Origin: Gemmatimonadaceae bacterium
GTDB lineage: Bacteria > Gemmatimonadota > Gemmatimonadetes > Gemmatimonadales > Gemmatimonadaceae
Direction of reading: 5' to 3'
NCBI GenBank assembly: GCA_019186945.1
Contig: JABAQJ010000017.1
Coordinates: 62,001 to 126,000 of the forward strand
DNA length: 64,000 nucleotides
The notes beneath the pieces are model-generated. The model saw only the letters and a list, made by a program, of their open reading frames with translations. It was not told the origin of the DNA and ran no database searches. Position numbers and translations under genes: made by a program. Positions 43,301 to 49,744 of this stretch are shown piece by piece (position 1 is the first letter of the stretch; each line of letters begins with the position of its first letter).

Positions 43301-46292
43301 TGACCGATGCCGGGCTGGCATCGGAATCCTTCAGCGGATCGCCCCCCTGCTGAACGGGACTGGCGCTGTACCCGCCCGGCATGGTCACGGTGACGGAATA
43401 GGTGCCGGCGAACAAGCCACCGAACACGTAGCCACCAGTGGCATCCGTAGTCGTAGTGGCCGACGCCGCGCCGCCTAACGTCACTACGACTCCAGGGATC
43501 CCTGGCTCGCCCGCATCCTGAACGCCGTTGCCATTTGTGTCGTCCCAGACGAAGTCGCCAATGACGCCCACGTCTTTGGTGAAACCGAAATCGATGGAGA
43601 CATCCGAACTGCCGCTCGTCGCCAGCGTGACAGTCGCCGGACTGTCGTCCGAATCGTTGTCGCTCGTACTGCCGCTGGCGCGCGCGACAGTGGGCACGAA
43701 ACCGGACGGTGTTGCCACACTGACGGTGTAGCTGCCGGCGGCCAGGCCGCTGAACAGATAGTGACCCGATCCATCGGTCGCGACCGTCACCGGTCCACCG
43801 GGACCGGACAGCGTCACGTCGACGCCGCCGATCCCCGGCTCGGCCATGTCCTGAATCCCGTTGCCGTCGACGTCATACCACACGACATCGCCGATTTGGC
43901 CGCTGCGAATCTGGACGAAGCCAAAGTCCGTCGACAGGTGGGATCCAGTGTTCGTCATCAGCGTCACCGAAGCCGGGCTGCCGTCCGAGTCCTGAAGCGG
44001 ATTTCCCCCCTGGCCGGCAGGGCTCGGCACGTATCCCGGAGGGGTCGCGACAGCGACGGTGTAGTCGCCAGCGAAGAGCGCACCGAACGAGTAGAATCCG
44101 CTCGCATCCGTGACAGTCTGGGCGCTGGCTGCGCCGGAAAGAATCACCTGCACCCCGGGAAGGCCCGGTTCGCCGACATCCTGGATACCATCGCCATCGA
44201 CGTCGTCCCAGACGAAGTCGCCGATCGTCCCCATACCTCGCGTGAAACCGACGTCGATCGTCGGCTCCCTGCTGGCATTGGTGCCTAACGTGACGGTTGC
44301 CGGACTGCCATCGCTGTCGGTTCCGGCATCGTTGCCCTGCGTTGTCGGCGAAAGCACGTAGCCGCTCGGCGTCGTCACGGACAGCGTGTACGTGCCCACA
44401 CCAAGACCGCTGAAGACGTAATGACCAGTGGAATCGGTCGTGGTGCTCCGTACGCCGCCCGGCCCCGACAGCGTCACGTCCACGCCCGCAAGGCCCTGCT
44501 CTCCAGCGTCCTGGACGCCGTTGCCATCGGCGTCGTACCAGACCAAATCCCCGATCTCGCCCGTCTGATTCTCGACGAAACCGGCATCGACGGCCAAGTC
44601 CGTGCTCGAGTTCGTGGGGAGCGTCACCGTAACGGGGCTGGCGTTGCTGTCCTTTAGCGGATCCGACCCCTGGTTCGATGGCGACGGACTGAAGCCGGCG
44701 GGCGTGGCTACGGTGACGGTGTAGTTTCCTGCGAGAAGGCCAGCGAACACGTAGTCGCCATTCGCGCCCGTCGTCGTCGTTGCAGTCGCCGAGCCGGACA
44801 AGGTAACCTGCACTCCAGCGAGACCGGGTTCGCCGACATCCTGGATACCGTCGCGATTCAGATCATTCCAGACAAAGTTGCCGATCGCGCCAGTTCCGCG
44901 AGTGAATCCGATGTCGATCGACGCATCGGCGGTCGCGTTGGTTGCCAGAGTGACGCCGGCTGGACTGCCGTCCGAATCGTTGCTTGCGGTGCTGCCGGGC
45001 GCGTGGACCGTGGTGGGGACGAAGCCATCGGGTGTGGCTACGGAGACGGTGTAGCTGCCGGCAGGCAAGCCGGAGAATGCGTATTGACCGCTGCCATTGG
45101 TTGTGCCGGTGCGATTGACGCCCGGACCGACCAGGGTGACCGTGAGCCCTGCCAGACCCGGCTCGCCAGCGTCCTGAATGCCGTTGCCGTCGACATCGTA
45201 CCAGACCACGTCGCCCACCTGGCCGGTGTTGTCGAACCACCACGATGCGGCGAATGGGTCCGACTTGAAGCCGGCAACGAGCCTCGGACCTGCCTTGTCC
45301 ACACCACCGCGGATGAAATGGATTCCTGCCGTGTCGTAGTCGGCACACACCACTGACAGGCCGTTGTCGTTCGGAACGATACCATTCGAGAACAGATGCG
45401 CGCCCCACCCGACCCAGGGCGCAACGACGGGTCCAAGGTCGGGATCCGCATTCATGTTCCCCCGACCAGCGATCTGGTCCTCGATGATCCACTTGAGGCC
45501 GAACCCCTGTTCGAAATTGTTAGGCTCTGGCCCGGTACCGGGGCGGTAGCCCTGATAGTAGTGCGTCGTCAGGTACGCCAGCCTTGTGTTCGGATATCGC
45601 TGCTTGAACATGCGGATGACGACTTCCATGCTGTCGCGATAGTTTTCCTGCTCGAGCGGAAAGCCATAGACAGGCGGCCGGGTTTCGCCCAGCATGAACC
45701 ACACGACCTGTACCTGGGCAGGCGTCACGCCGGCCAGCGAGAGTCGGTAGTCGACACCAAGCCACGCAGTATCGCTCGGTACCAGCCACGAGCGGATGGA
45801 CTTCGCCTTCTGCGCACCATTTACGATGATCAGCCTGGGGTTCTTCGATGCGTCGGCATCAGCCAGCGGCTTGTACGCATTCGCGTAGATGCCGGCGATG
45901 CCGGCGGAGTCTCCGGCGAACACGCGTGCTGCTGTGGAAGCGCCGACCGATACTTGCACGATCTTCCCGTTGACCAGATCCACATTCCCATTTCCGTCGC
46001 GCGGCTGAACTTCCGCTGCCATGCGATAGCCGAGGGCCACGTGCGCCGGCGGCATGACGTTCGAACCGCCGGGATAGTTCCCTCCCTGCGATCCGAGATA
46101 GGTGGATGTGCCTAACGACGGAATCGCCGTCACGCCCGCAATGGAGGTCCGCGTGCACGCTGGAGCCAGGATCTGACCTGGGTCTGCCGGCAGCGCCGGG
46201 GGGCCAGTCGCGGGGTCGAGGTCCGTTGCCATCTTGCAGGCGGCCACGAACGCCGCGATCACTCCGGCAACGCGCCATCCCTTGCGCATCAT
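37314..46292 (-). CDS. Giant surface lipoprotein with 22 SdrD_B-like repeats
   Basis: A 2992-residue protein. It starts MMRKGWRVAGVIAAFVAACK, a lipoprotein signal with lipobox VAAC. Residues 20-356 are a unique domain shared with its neighbour (marks: STYLGSQGG, GKIVQVSVGASTAARVFAGD, THYYQGYRPG, GIHFIRGGVDKAG), a little like SGNH hydrolases. Then 22 repeats of about 110 residues run to about residue 2776, each with a calcium-loop-like DVDGNGIQDAGEPG. A C-terminal domain of about 216 residues ends WALVAVPLKPAP. It should form a long calcium-stiffened rod at the cell surface. The ATG overlaps the neighbour's stop as ATGA, so the two are one operon. Confidence 0.93.
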   Translation of the reverse strand: MMRKGWRVAGVIAAFVAACKMATDLDPATGPPALPADPGQILAPACTRTSIAGVTAIPSLGTSTYLGSQGGNYPGGSNVMPPAHVALGYRMAAEVQPRDGNGNVDLVNGKIVQVSVGASTAARVFAGDSAGIAGIYANAYKPLADADASKNPRLIIVNGAQKAKSIRSWLVPSDTAWLGVDYRLSLAGVTPAQVQVVWFMLGETRPPVYGFPLEQENYRDSMEVVIRMFKQRYPNTRLAYLTTHYYQGYRPGTGPEPNNFEQGFGLKWIIEDQIAGRGNMNADPDLGPVVAPWVGWGAHLFSNGIVPNDNGLSVVCADYDTAGIHFIRGGVDKAGPRLVAGFKSDPFAASWWFDNTGQVGDVVWYDVDGNGIQDAGEPGLAGLTVTLVGPGVNRTGTTNGSGQYAFSGLPAGSYTVSVATPDGFVPTTVHAPGSTASNDSDGSPAGVTLATNATADASIDIGFTRGTGAIGNFVWNDLNRDGIQDVGEPGLAGVQVTLSGSATATTTTGANGDYVFAGLLAGNYTVTVATPAGFSPSPSNQGSDPLKDSNASPVTVTLPTNSSTDLAVDAGFVENQTGEIGDLVWYDADGNGVQDAGEQGLAGVDVTLSGPGGVRSTTTDSTGHYVFSGLGVGTYTLSVTTPSGYVLSPTTQGNDAGTDSDGSPATVTLGTNASREPTIDVGFTRGMGTIGDFVWDDVDGDGIQDVGEPGLPGVQVILSGAASAQTVTDASGFYSFGALFAGDYTVAVATPPGYVPSPAGQGGNPLQDSDGSPASVTLMTNTGSHLSTDFGFVQIRSGQIGDVVWYDVDGNGIQDMAEPGIGGVDVTLSGPGGPVTVATDGSGHYLFSGLAAGSYTVSVATPSGFVPTVARASGSTSDNDSDDSPATVTLATSGSSDVSIDFGFTKDVGVIGDFVWDDTNGNGVQDAGEPGIPGVVVTLGGAASATTTTDATGGYVFGGLFAGTYSVTVTMPGGYSASPVQQGGDPLKDSDASPASVTLNGNAGSALAIDFGFVVNLAGQIGDLVWYDVDGNGIQDAAEPGIAGLTVQLSGPGGSQTTTTDGTGRYLFTGLAAGSYTVAVATPPGFVPAPTQAPGSAPETDSNGSPAPVTLIGNASADMSLDIGFTMGAGVIGDYVWEDLDGDGIQDGGEPGLAGLAVTLSGDASATTTTDAAGHYVFGSLFAGTYSISVTAPNGYSASPSQQGGDPLRDSNGSPATVVLTSNAASELSIDVGFRQTPAGEIGDFVWYDVNGNGLQDALEPGIGGHAVTMTGPGGPFVTTTDSTGHYRFAGLAAGSYTIAVATPSGFVPAPAMQGLDRDTDSDGSPATVVLATNTSSTLAVDVGFTQGTGAIGDFVWNDLNGNGIQDSGEPGLAGVQVILTGAATATTVTDAVGHYVFGGLIAGSYTITVAAPPGFSASPVGMGGDPLKDSNGSPVNVTLATNATAELAVDFGYIEDPAARIGDLVWYDVDGDGLQDAGEPGIAGVMVVLTGPGGPYTATTDAAGRYEFTALSAGSYTVTVSAPNGFVATPMNQGSDRLVDSNGSPAMVTLTGNQTVDPSIDIGFTMGTGVIGDFVWDDVDGDGIQDSGEPGFAGLTVTLSGDASATATTDASGHYAFAGLFAGAYTIAVATPAGYSPAPTAQGGDPLMDSNASPASVTLTTNASSDLSIDIGFRENQVGQLGDFVWYDVNANGIQDLAEPGIGGVTVTLNGPGGQRTTTTDGTGHYSFSGLGAGSYTISVAAPVGFTATPPAQGSDSLTDSNGSPATTTLPTNTSVDVSVDFGFTQGNGAIGDVVWNDLNGNGVQDAGEPGLGGVTVNLSGAASGSTTTDAAGHYVFGSLFAGTYTVTVATPDGYGPSPAGQGGDPLKDSNGSPTTLTLATNASADLSADFGFVEILSGQIGDIVWYDVNGNGVQDAAEPGIAGVTVNLAGPGGPLSATTDGTGHYEFTGLGAGSYVVTVAAPNGFIASPSAQGGDSQMDSNGSPATVVLANNRTVDSSIDVGFTMGVGAIGDAVWDDLDGNGVQDVGEPGLAGVTVSLSGDASASTVTDATGHYVFGNLFAGTYTVTVVAPGGYVPTPANQGSDPLKDSNVNPAAVSLATNAATDLSVDFGFRQPALAEIGDFVWYDVDANGVQDVAEPGIAGVTISLNGPGGPRTTTTDGTGHYSFSGLAAGTYTIDAATPNGFVTTPSSQGSDPAKDSNGSPASVTMSTSATIDGSVDFGFTMGAGALGNFIWNDLNGDGVQDPGEPGMAGVSVALSGAATAVTTTDSTGHYVFGGLFAGAYTISVSTPVGYNPTLLGQGGDPLRDSNGSPASVVLATNASADLSIDAGFVLNRIGEIGDVVWYDANGNGVQDVAEPGIAGVAVNLTGPGGPLSTTTDVAGHYVFSGLDAGSYSIAVATPNGYVPSPTAQGGDSLKDSNGNPATIVLATPSTSDLSVDFGFTKGIGSIGDFVWDDANGNGLQDQGEPGLAGVVVLLTGAASGSTTTASDGSYSFDGLFAGSYTISVSTPAGYQASPSNQGSDPSKDSDGSPAAVTLAANNSAADGIDFGFAAIATGQIGDLVWDDADGNGIQDPGEAGIAGATVTLNGPGGTQVATTDATGAYSFTSLAGGTYSVTVATPNGYILSPTAQGADPARDSNGSPASVTLATSSTMDVSVDVGFVRGTGSIGDFVWNDLNANGIQDAGEPGLAGVTVTLSGAGNASTITAANGSYAFAGLFAGSYTVTVVTPSGYSPTLSGQGGDPLKDSNGSPTSVTLATHSGVDAGVDFGFVQGQAIAVDRSSSSSTGLFSLRTLSWSHTIGTTGTNRILIVSVGIRANNTQTVASVKWGTAPMTRVGAVTQGKNVRAELWYLVNPPTGTRTIAVALAGGKSGAMAGGAVSFTGVHQTTPLGTAVTKAQSASTAASLTVSSGAGQVVIDVAAKQNSAETVTAGTGQTRHWVGQSGSLLGVDNVVASGSSKAGATTMTMSWTASAARPWALVAVPLKPAP
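37967..45224 (-). repeat. 22 SdrD_B-type repeats in alternating A/B order
   Basis: The region holds 22 coding repeats of about 330 bp (7258 bp in all). Odd repeats (A) read IGDxVWYDVDGNGIQD with GPGG in the next strand; even repeats (B) read GxGxIGDFVWNDLNGNGIQD with GAAT or GDAS. The order is strictly A-B eleven times, so the unit of duplication was probably a 660-bp pair. Copies differ at many bases and are not recent perfect duplicates, though stretches for GGDPLKDSNGSP stay nearly the same. Confidence 0.92.
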
Positions 46293-49051
46293 GGCGCGGG
46301 CCTCAACGGGACCGCCACTATCGCCCACGCTCGCGCGGCGGACGACGTCCACTTCATCGTGACGCTGTTGGCTCCCGGACGTTCCGACGCCGCGGCCACC
46401 ACGTTGTCGCTTCCATTCGTTCGGCTCGTCTTGGCGGTCCAGCGTTGTAGCTGGCCGACAGCCGGAATCACCGGCTCCAGGGCGTTCTGCTTGACGACCG
46501 CGTCGACGACGACCTCGCGAGCGGTACTGGCTACCGTCATCGAGACCGCCTTACCGGATGCAACCGTCTTCGTCACTGCGCTGCCGAGTGGCACCGTCTG
46601 GTGCACCCCCGTATAGGAGACTGCTCCAGCCACCATGCCCGTAGCCGCACCGGAGAGCGTCACCTTGATCGTGCGGATGCCGGTCGGCGGGTTGATCAGA
46701 TACCAGAGTTCGGACCTGACGGCGCTCCCCTGTGTGACGCCCTTGATTCTGGTGAGGCTGGCACCACCCCACTTCACGCTGGAGACGGTTTGACCCGCTT
46801 TCGCACGCACGCCGACGGAGACAAGCAGAATGCGGTACGTACCTGACCCAGTAACCTTATGGCTCCAGCTCAGGCTCGAGGCGACGGCCCCTGCTGTCGT
46901 GGCGTTCGACGTGTTATCGATCACGATGACCTGCCCAGGCACAAACCCGAAATCGACTCCGCTGTCGACGCTCGCGTTCGTCGCCAGCGTCACGGATGCC
47001 GGGCTGCCGTTGGAGTCCTTGAACGGATCCTGTCCCTGGTTAGGCAGCGTTGGACTGTATCCGGCCGGAGCAGCGATGCTTACGGTGTAGCTGCCGGCAG
47101 CCAGACCGGCGAACAGGTAGCGACCGGCTGCGTCCGTCGTCGTTCCCACGGTCCCTCCCGGACCTGTAAGCGTTACGGCAACACCGGCCAGTCCGGATTC
47201 ACCAGTATCCTGCAAGCCGTTCCCGTCAGCGTCGTTCCACACGAAGTCGCCGATCGACCCGTTCGCGTCAGGCACGAATCCGAAGTCGATGCCCGTCACG
47301 ATCTCGCTTGGTACAGTCAGTGTCACCGCTGTCGGACTCGGATCGCTGTCACGCTCCGGGTCGCTCCCCTGCTTCGCCGGTGTGGGCTGATACGCCGCCG
47401 GAGTCGTGACCGAGACAGCGTACGTACCGGGACCGAGCCCGGTGAAGACGTAGTGCCCAGTGGCATCGGTCGTTGCAGACGCTGTCGCGGCTCCGGACAG
47501 CATCACGGAGACACCCGCCAAGCCCGGTTCGCCCGGATCCTGAATGCCATTGCCGTCGGTATCCGACCAGACCAGGTCGCCAATCTGTCCCGTCGGCTGC
47601 TGCGTAAAGCCGATGTCGAGAGACAGATCCACAGCCCGGTTGGTGGCGAGTACGACCGCGGCAGGACTGCCGTTGCTGTCCATGAGGGAATCGCTCCCCT
47701 GCCGTGTCGGGCTGAGCGAGTACCCACCAGGCGTTGCCGCTGTTACCGTGTAGCTCCCCGCAGGAACCGCCGTGAACAGGAATGCGCCATTCGCGTCTGT
47801 CGTCGTGCTCCGGTTCACCGCCGGCCCGGAGAGCGTAACCGTGACATTCGACAGCCCCGGCTCTCCCGAATCCTGAATCCCGTCGCCATCCACGTCGTCC
47901 CAGACGCGATCGCCGATCTGACCGGTGTTGTCGAGCCACCACGAGACGGCTGTGGGGTCTGTGCGGAAGACACTCTCGATGGCTGGGCCGGCCTTGTTCA
48001 CGCCGGGACGCATGAGGTGCACTCCGTTCGAATCGAAATCCGAACAGATGAAGAACAGGCCATCCGCGTTGGGGACGATACCGTTGGTCCACAGGTGACG
48101 TGCCCATCCCAGCCACGGCGCCGTGACCACACCGCGCGCCGGATCCGCGTTCATGTTCCGCTGCCCCGTGATCTGGTCCTCGATCACCCACTTCAGCCCG
48201 AAGCCCTGCTCATAGTTCTGCGGTTCCGTGTTGCCCGGCCGGTACCCCTGGTAGTAGTGCGTGCTGAGATATCCCAGCTTCATGTTCGGGTAGCGCGCCT
48301 TCGCCATTCGGATCACGACCTCCATGCTGTCGCGATAATTCCGGGCTTCCTGCGGGAACCCTGTCGTCGGCGGACGTCCTTCGGCGATCATGAACCAGCC
48401 CACCTGGACTTGCGCCGGCGTTACTCCGGCAGCGGCGAGTCGCTGATCCGCGATGATCCATGCAGAGTCCGCTGGATCCAGCCAGTACTTGAGCGGCTTG
48501 TTCGCCTGCGCCGTGTTGACGATGACGAGCCTGGGATTCTTGTCCGGGTCCGCGTCGGCGAATGGCTTGTACGCGGTCTGGATAACCCCATTCATCAGGG
48601 CAGAGTCGCCAGCAAAAACACGGACCGCCGTGGATGCACCGAAAGACACTTGTACGACCTTTCCGTTGAAAGGATCGACGGCACCGCTGGCGTCGCGCGG
48701 CTGCACTTCGGAAGCGAGGCTCAGTCCCAGGCTCAGGTGAGCAGCGGGGATCGTGTTCGTTCCGCCGGGATACATCCCGCCCTGCTCACCGAGGTACGTC
48801 CCAGTGCCCAACTGCGGGATCGAAACCAGACCGGGAATGGATGTCCTCGCGCAATTGGCGAGGAACACTCCGGCGCGACTTCCTTCCAGCGTCTGACGCA
48901 CGCCAGGCGCGTCGTGCTCCACGATTCGCTCGCACGCCACTGCGAGCAATGGAAAGACCAGCCACGCAAGGCGTGACAACGTTCCGCGCCCGGGACAGGA
49001 CTCGCAGCCCAAGCCGTGATGCTGCTCCCGACCACCTTGTTCCCACATCAT
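46289..49051 (-). CDS. Surface lipoprotein with 3 SdrD_B-like repeats, paralogue of the giant protein
   Basis: A 920-residue lipoprotein. A long N-region (MMWEQGGREQHHGLGCESC) precedes a hydrophobic stretch with lipobox LLAVAC. Residues 60-375 match the N-terminal domain of the giant protein closely (STYLG/GTYLG, THYYQGYRPG, GLKWVIEDQITG, GVHLMRPGVNKAG). Three SdrD_B-like repeats follow, then the same C-terminal domain ending WAIVAVPLRPAP. ATG 49051 is chosen over 49066 because GGAGGGGGG lies just upstream, 8 bases off. First gene of a two-gene operon; a CRP-like palindrome lies 85 bp upstream. Likely a short and a long version of the same surface device. Confidence 0.92.
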   Translation of the reverse strand: MMWEQGGREQHHGLGCESCPGRGTLSRLAWLVFPLLAVACERIVEHDAPGVRQTLEGSRAGVFLANCARTSIPGLVSIPQLGTGTYLGEQGGMYPGGTNTIPAAHLSLGLSLASEVQPRDASGAVDPFNGKVVQVSFGASTAVRVFAGDSALMNGVIQTAYKPFADADPDKNPRLVIVNTAQANKPLKYWLDPADSAWIIADQRLAAAGVTPAQVQVGWFMIAEGRPPTTGFPQEARNYRDSMEVVIRMAKARYPNMKLGYLSTHYYQGYRPGNTEPQNYEQGFGLKWVIEDQITGQRNMNADPARGVVTAPWLGWARHLWTNGIVPNADGLFFICSDFDSNGVHLMRPGVNKAGPAIESVFRTDPTAVSWWLDNTGQIGDRVWDDVDGDGIQDSGEPGLSNVTVTLSGPAVNRSTTTDANGAFLFTAVPAGSYTVTAATPGGYSLSPTRQGSDSLMDSNGSPAAVVLATNRAVDLSLDIGFTQQPTGQIGDLVWSDTDGNGIQDPGEPGLAGVSVMLSGAATASATTDATGHYVFTGLGPGTYAVSVTTPAAYQPTPAKQGSDPERDSDPSPTAVTLTVPSEIVTGIDFGFVPDANGSIGDFVWNDADGNGLQDTGESGLAGVAVTLTGPGGTVGTTTDAAGRYLFAGLAAGSYTVSIAAPAGYSPTLPNQGQDPFKDSNGSPASVTLATNASVDSGVDFGFVPGQVIVIDNTSNATTAGAVASSLSWSHKVTGSGTYRILLVSVGVRAKAGQTVSSVKWGGASLTRIKGVTQGSAVRSELWYLINPPTGIRTIKVTLSGAATGMVAGAVSYTGVHQTVPLGSAVTKTVASGKAVSMTVASTAREVVVDAVVKQNALEPVIPAVGQLQRWTAKTSRTNGSDNVVAAASERPGANSVTMKWTSSAARAWAIVAVPLRPAP
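46940..47925 (-). repeat. Three SdrD_B-type repeats
   Basis: Three coding repeats of about 330 bp inside the 920-residue lipoprotein, each with a DxDGxGIQDxGE-type loop (DVDGDGIQDSGEPG, DTDGNGIQDPGEPG, DADGNGLQDTGESG). They do not show the strict A/B alternation of the neighbouring gene. Confidence 0.88.
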
Positions 49052-49135
49052 CGTGCCCCCCTCCATAGCGTGTCTTCCATGTCACGCTGCCACCCCGAGC
49101 CTCACGTACAACACTCGCGATCGAACTCGCGAAAG

Positions 49136-49151
49136 TGTGAGCTACATCACC
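49136..49151. promoter_or_regulatory. CRP/FNR-like palindrome upstream of the surface lipoprotein operon
   Basis: TGTGA-GCTACA-TCACC matches the CRP half-site consensus TGTGAN6TCACA at nine of ten defined bases. It lies 85 bases upstream of the ATG at 49051. Just downstream (toward the gene) are two ACTCGCGA repeats 4 bases apart (about 49112-49131). A CRP-family regulator is possible; none is encoded here, and a chance match cannot be excluded. Confidence 0.4.
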
Positions 49152-49266
49152 GAGTCATGGCGCATTATGCTCCACAGGTGGTGAAATCGCCAGTGGGATA
49201 TGCCCGGCGTCAGCCGTCAGGCATTCCCGCATACCGATGAGGTCGGTGAACCGCTGCCACAGTGGA

Positions 49267-49298
49267 ACCGCCCCGATCTGCGAGACAGTCGGGGCGGT
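49267..49298. terminator. Hairpin downstream of the small basic protein gene
   Basis: ACCGCCCCGA and TCGGGGCGGT form a perfect 10-bp stem around a 12-base loop, 44 bases beyond the stop of the minus-strand gene at 49342. No T-run follows. It also lies in the leader region of the surface lipoprotein operon, so another role is possible. Confidence 0.5.
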
Positions 49299-49341
49299 AG
49301 GCCATTCGCGAAGTCGATTCACCCGGTGCGCACGCCGCACC

Positions 49342-49593
49342 CTATTTCAGCTTCTTCCGCTTGCGGTTCTTGACGACTACCCCAGCTGCAACAACGGCGG
49401 CGGCCACACCCAAGGCAGTCGCAGCCACCTTCGCTCGGCGACGCTTCGCGGTCCGGCCCGAGACCGAATCCGCCAACTTCGCCGATTTGTCAACGAGCGA
49501 GGACGCAGCCACCTTCGCCCGCTTGGAAATCGTCTTCGCTGTCTTGCCAGCTTCCTTCATCGCCTTCTTCGCGGTTCGTTCGAGCCCTGCCAT
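49342..49593 (-). CDS. Small lysine-rich membrane protein, histone H1-like
   Basis: An 83-residue protein beginning MAGLERTAKKAMKEAGKTAK. It is very basic and alanine-rich (KTAKTISKRAKVAASSLVDK), like histone H1-type bacterial proteins, but has a hydrophobic stretch ALGVAAAVVAAGVVV near the end followed by the basic tail KNRKRKKLK. That suggests a membrane-anchored, DNA- or membrane-binding small protein. ATG 49593 is chosen because GAGGTG lies 4 bases upstream; the longer frame to 49683 has no ribosome site. Function unknown. It is flanked by the surface operon and, divergently, by a cell-wall protein gene. Confidence 0.75.
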   Translation of the reverse strand: MAGLERTAKKAMKEAGKTAKTISKRAKVAASSLVDKSAKLADSVSGRTAKRRRAKVAATALGVAAAVVAAGVVVKNRKRKKLK

Positions 49594-49744
49594 GGTCACC
49601 TCGCTGGTGAAACGTTGCGTCGTCCCCTGTCCACGCCCCAATGTATGCCAGGCATCGCCACTGTGCGCGCTCTCGTAACTCACCCCGTCGACCGTGCCAT
49701 AGCGTTCTCGCCCTTCGACTCAACCGATTTCGACAGGAAGACCG

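Noticed and set aside
39135-43478. Long plus-strand open frames of 565 and 616 residues across the repeat region
   Set aside because: They are antisense shadows of the periodic SdrD_B-like repeats in high-GC DNA. Their translations show the mirrored 110-residue period, have no ribosome site, and the minus frame has clear domains.
37967-45224. Possible CRISPR or satellite array because of the regular 330-bp period
   Set aside because: The units are in-frame protein domains with many synonymous differences, far longer than CRISPR repeats, and no cas genes are present.
46859-48976. Plus-strand open frame of 705 residues
   Set aside because: It is antisense to the 920-residue lipoprotein, which has a signal peptide, repeats and homology to its neighbour. 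The plus frame shows no family pattern.
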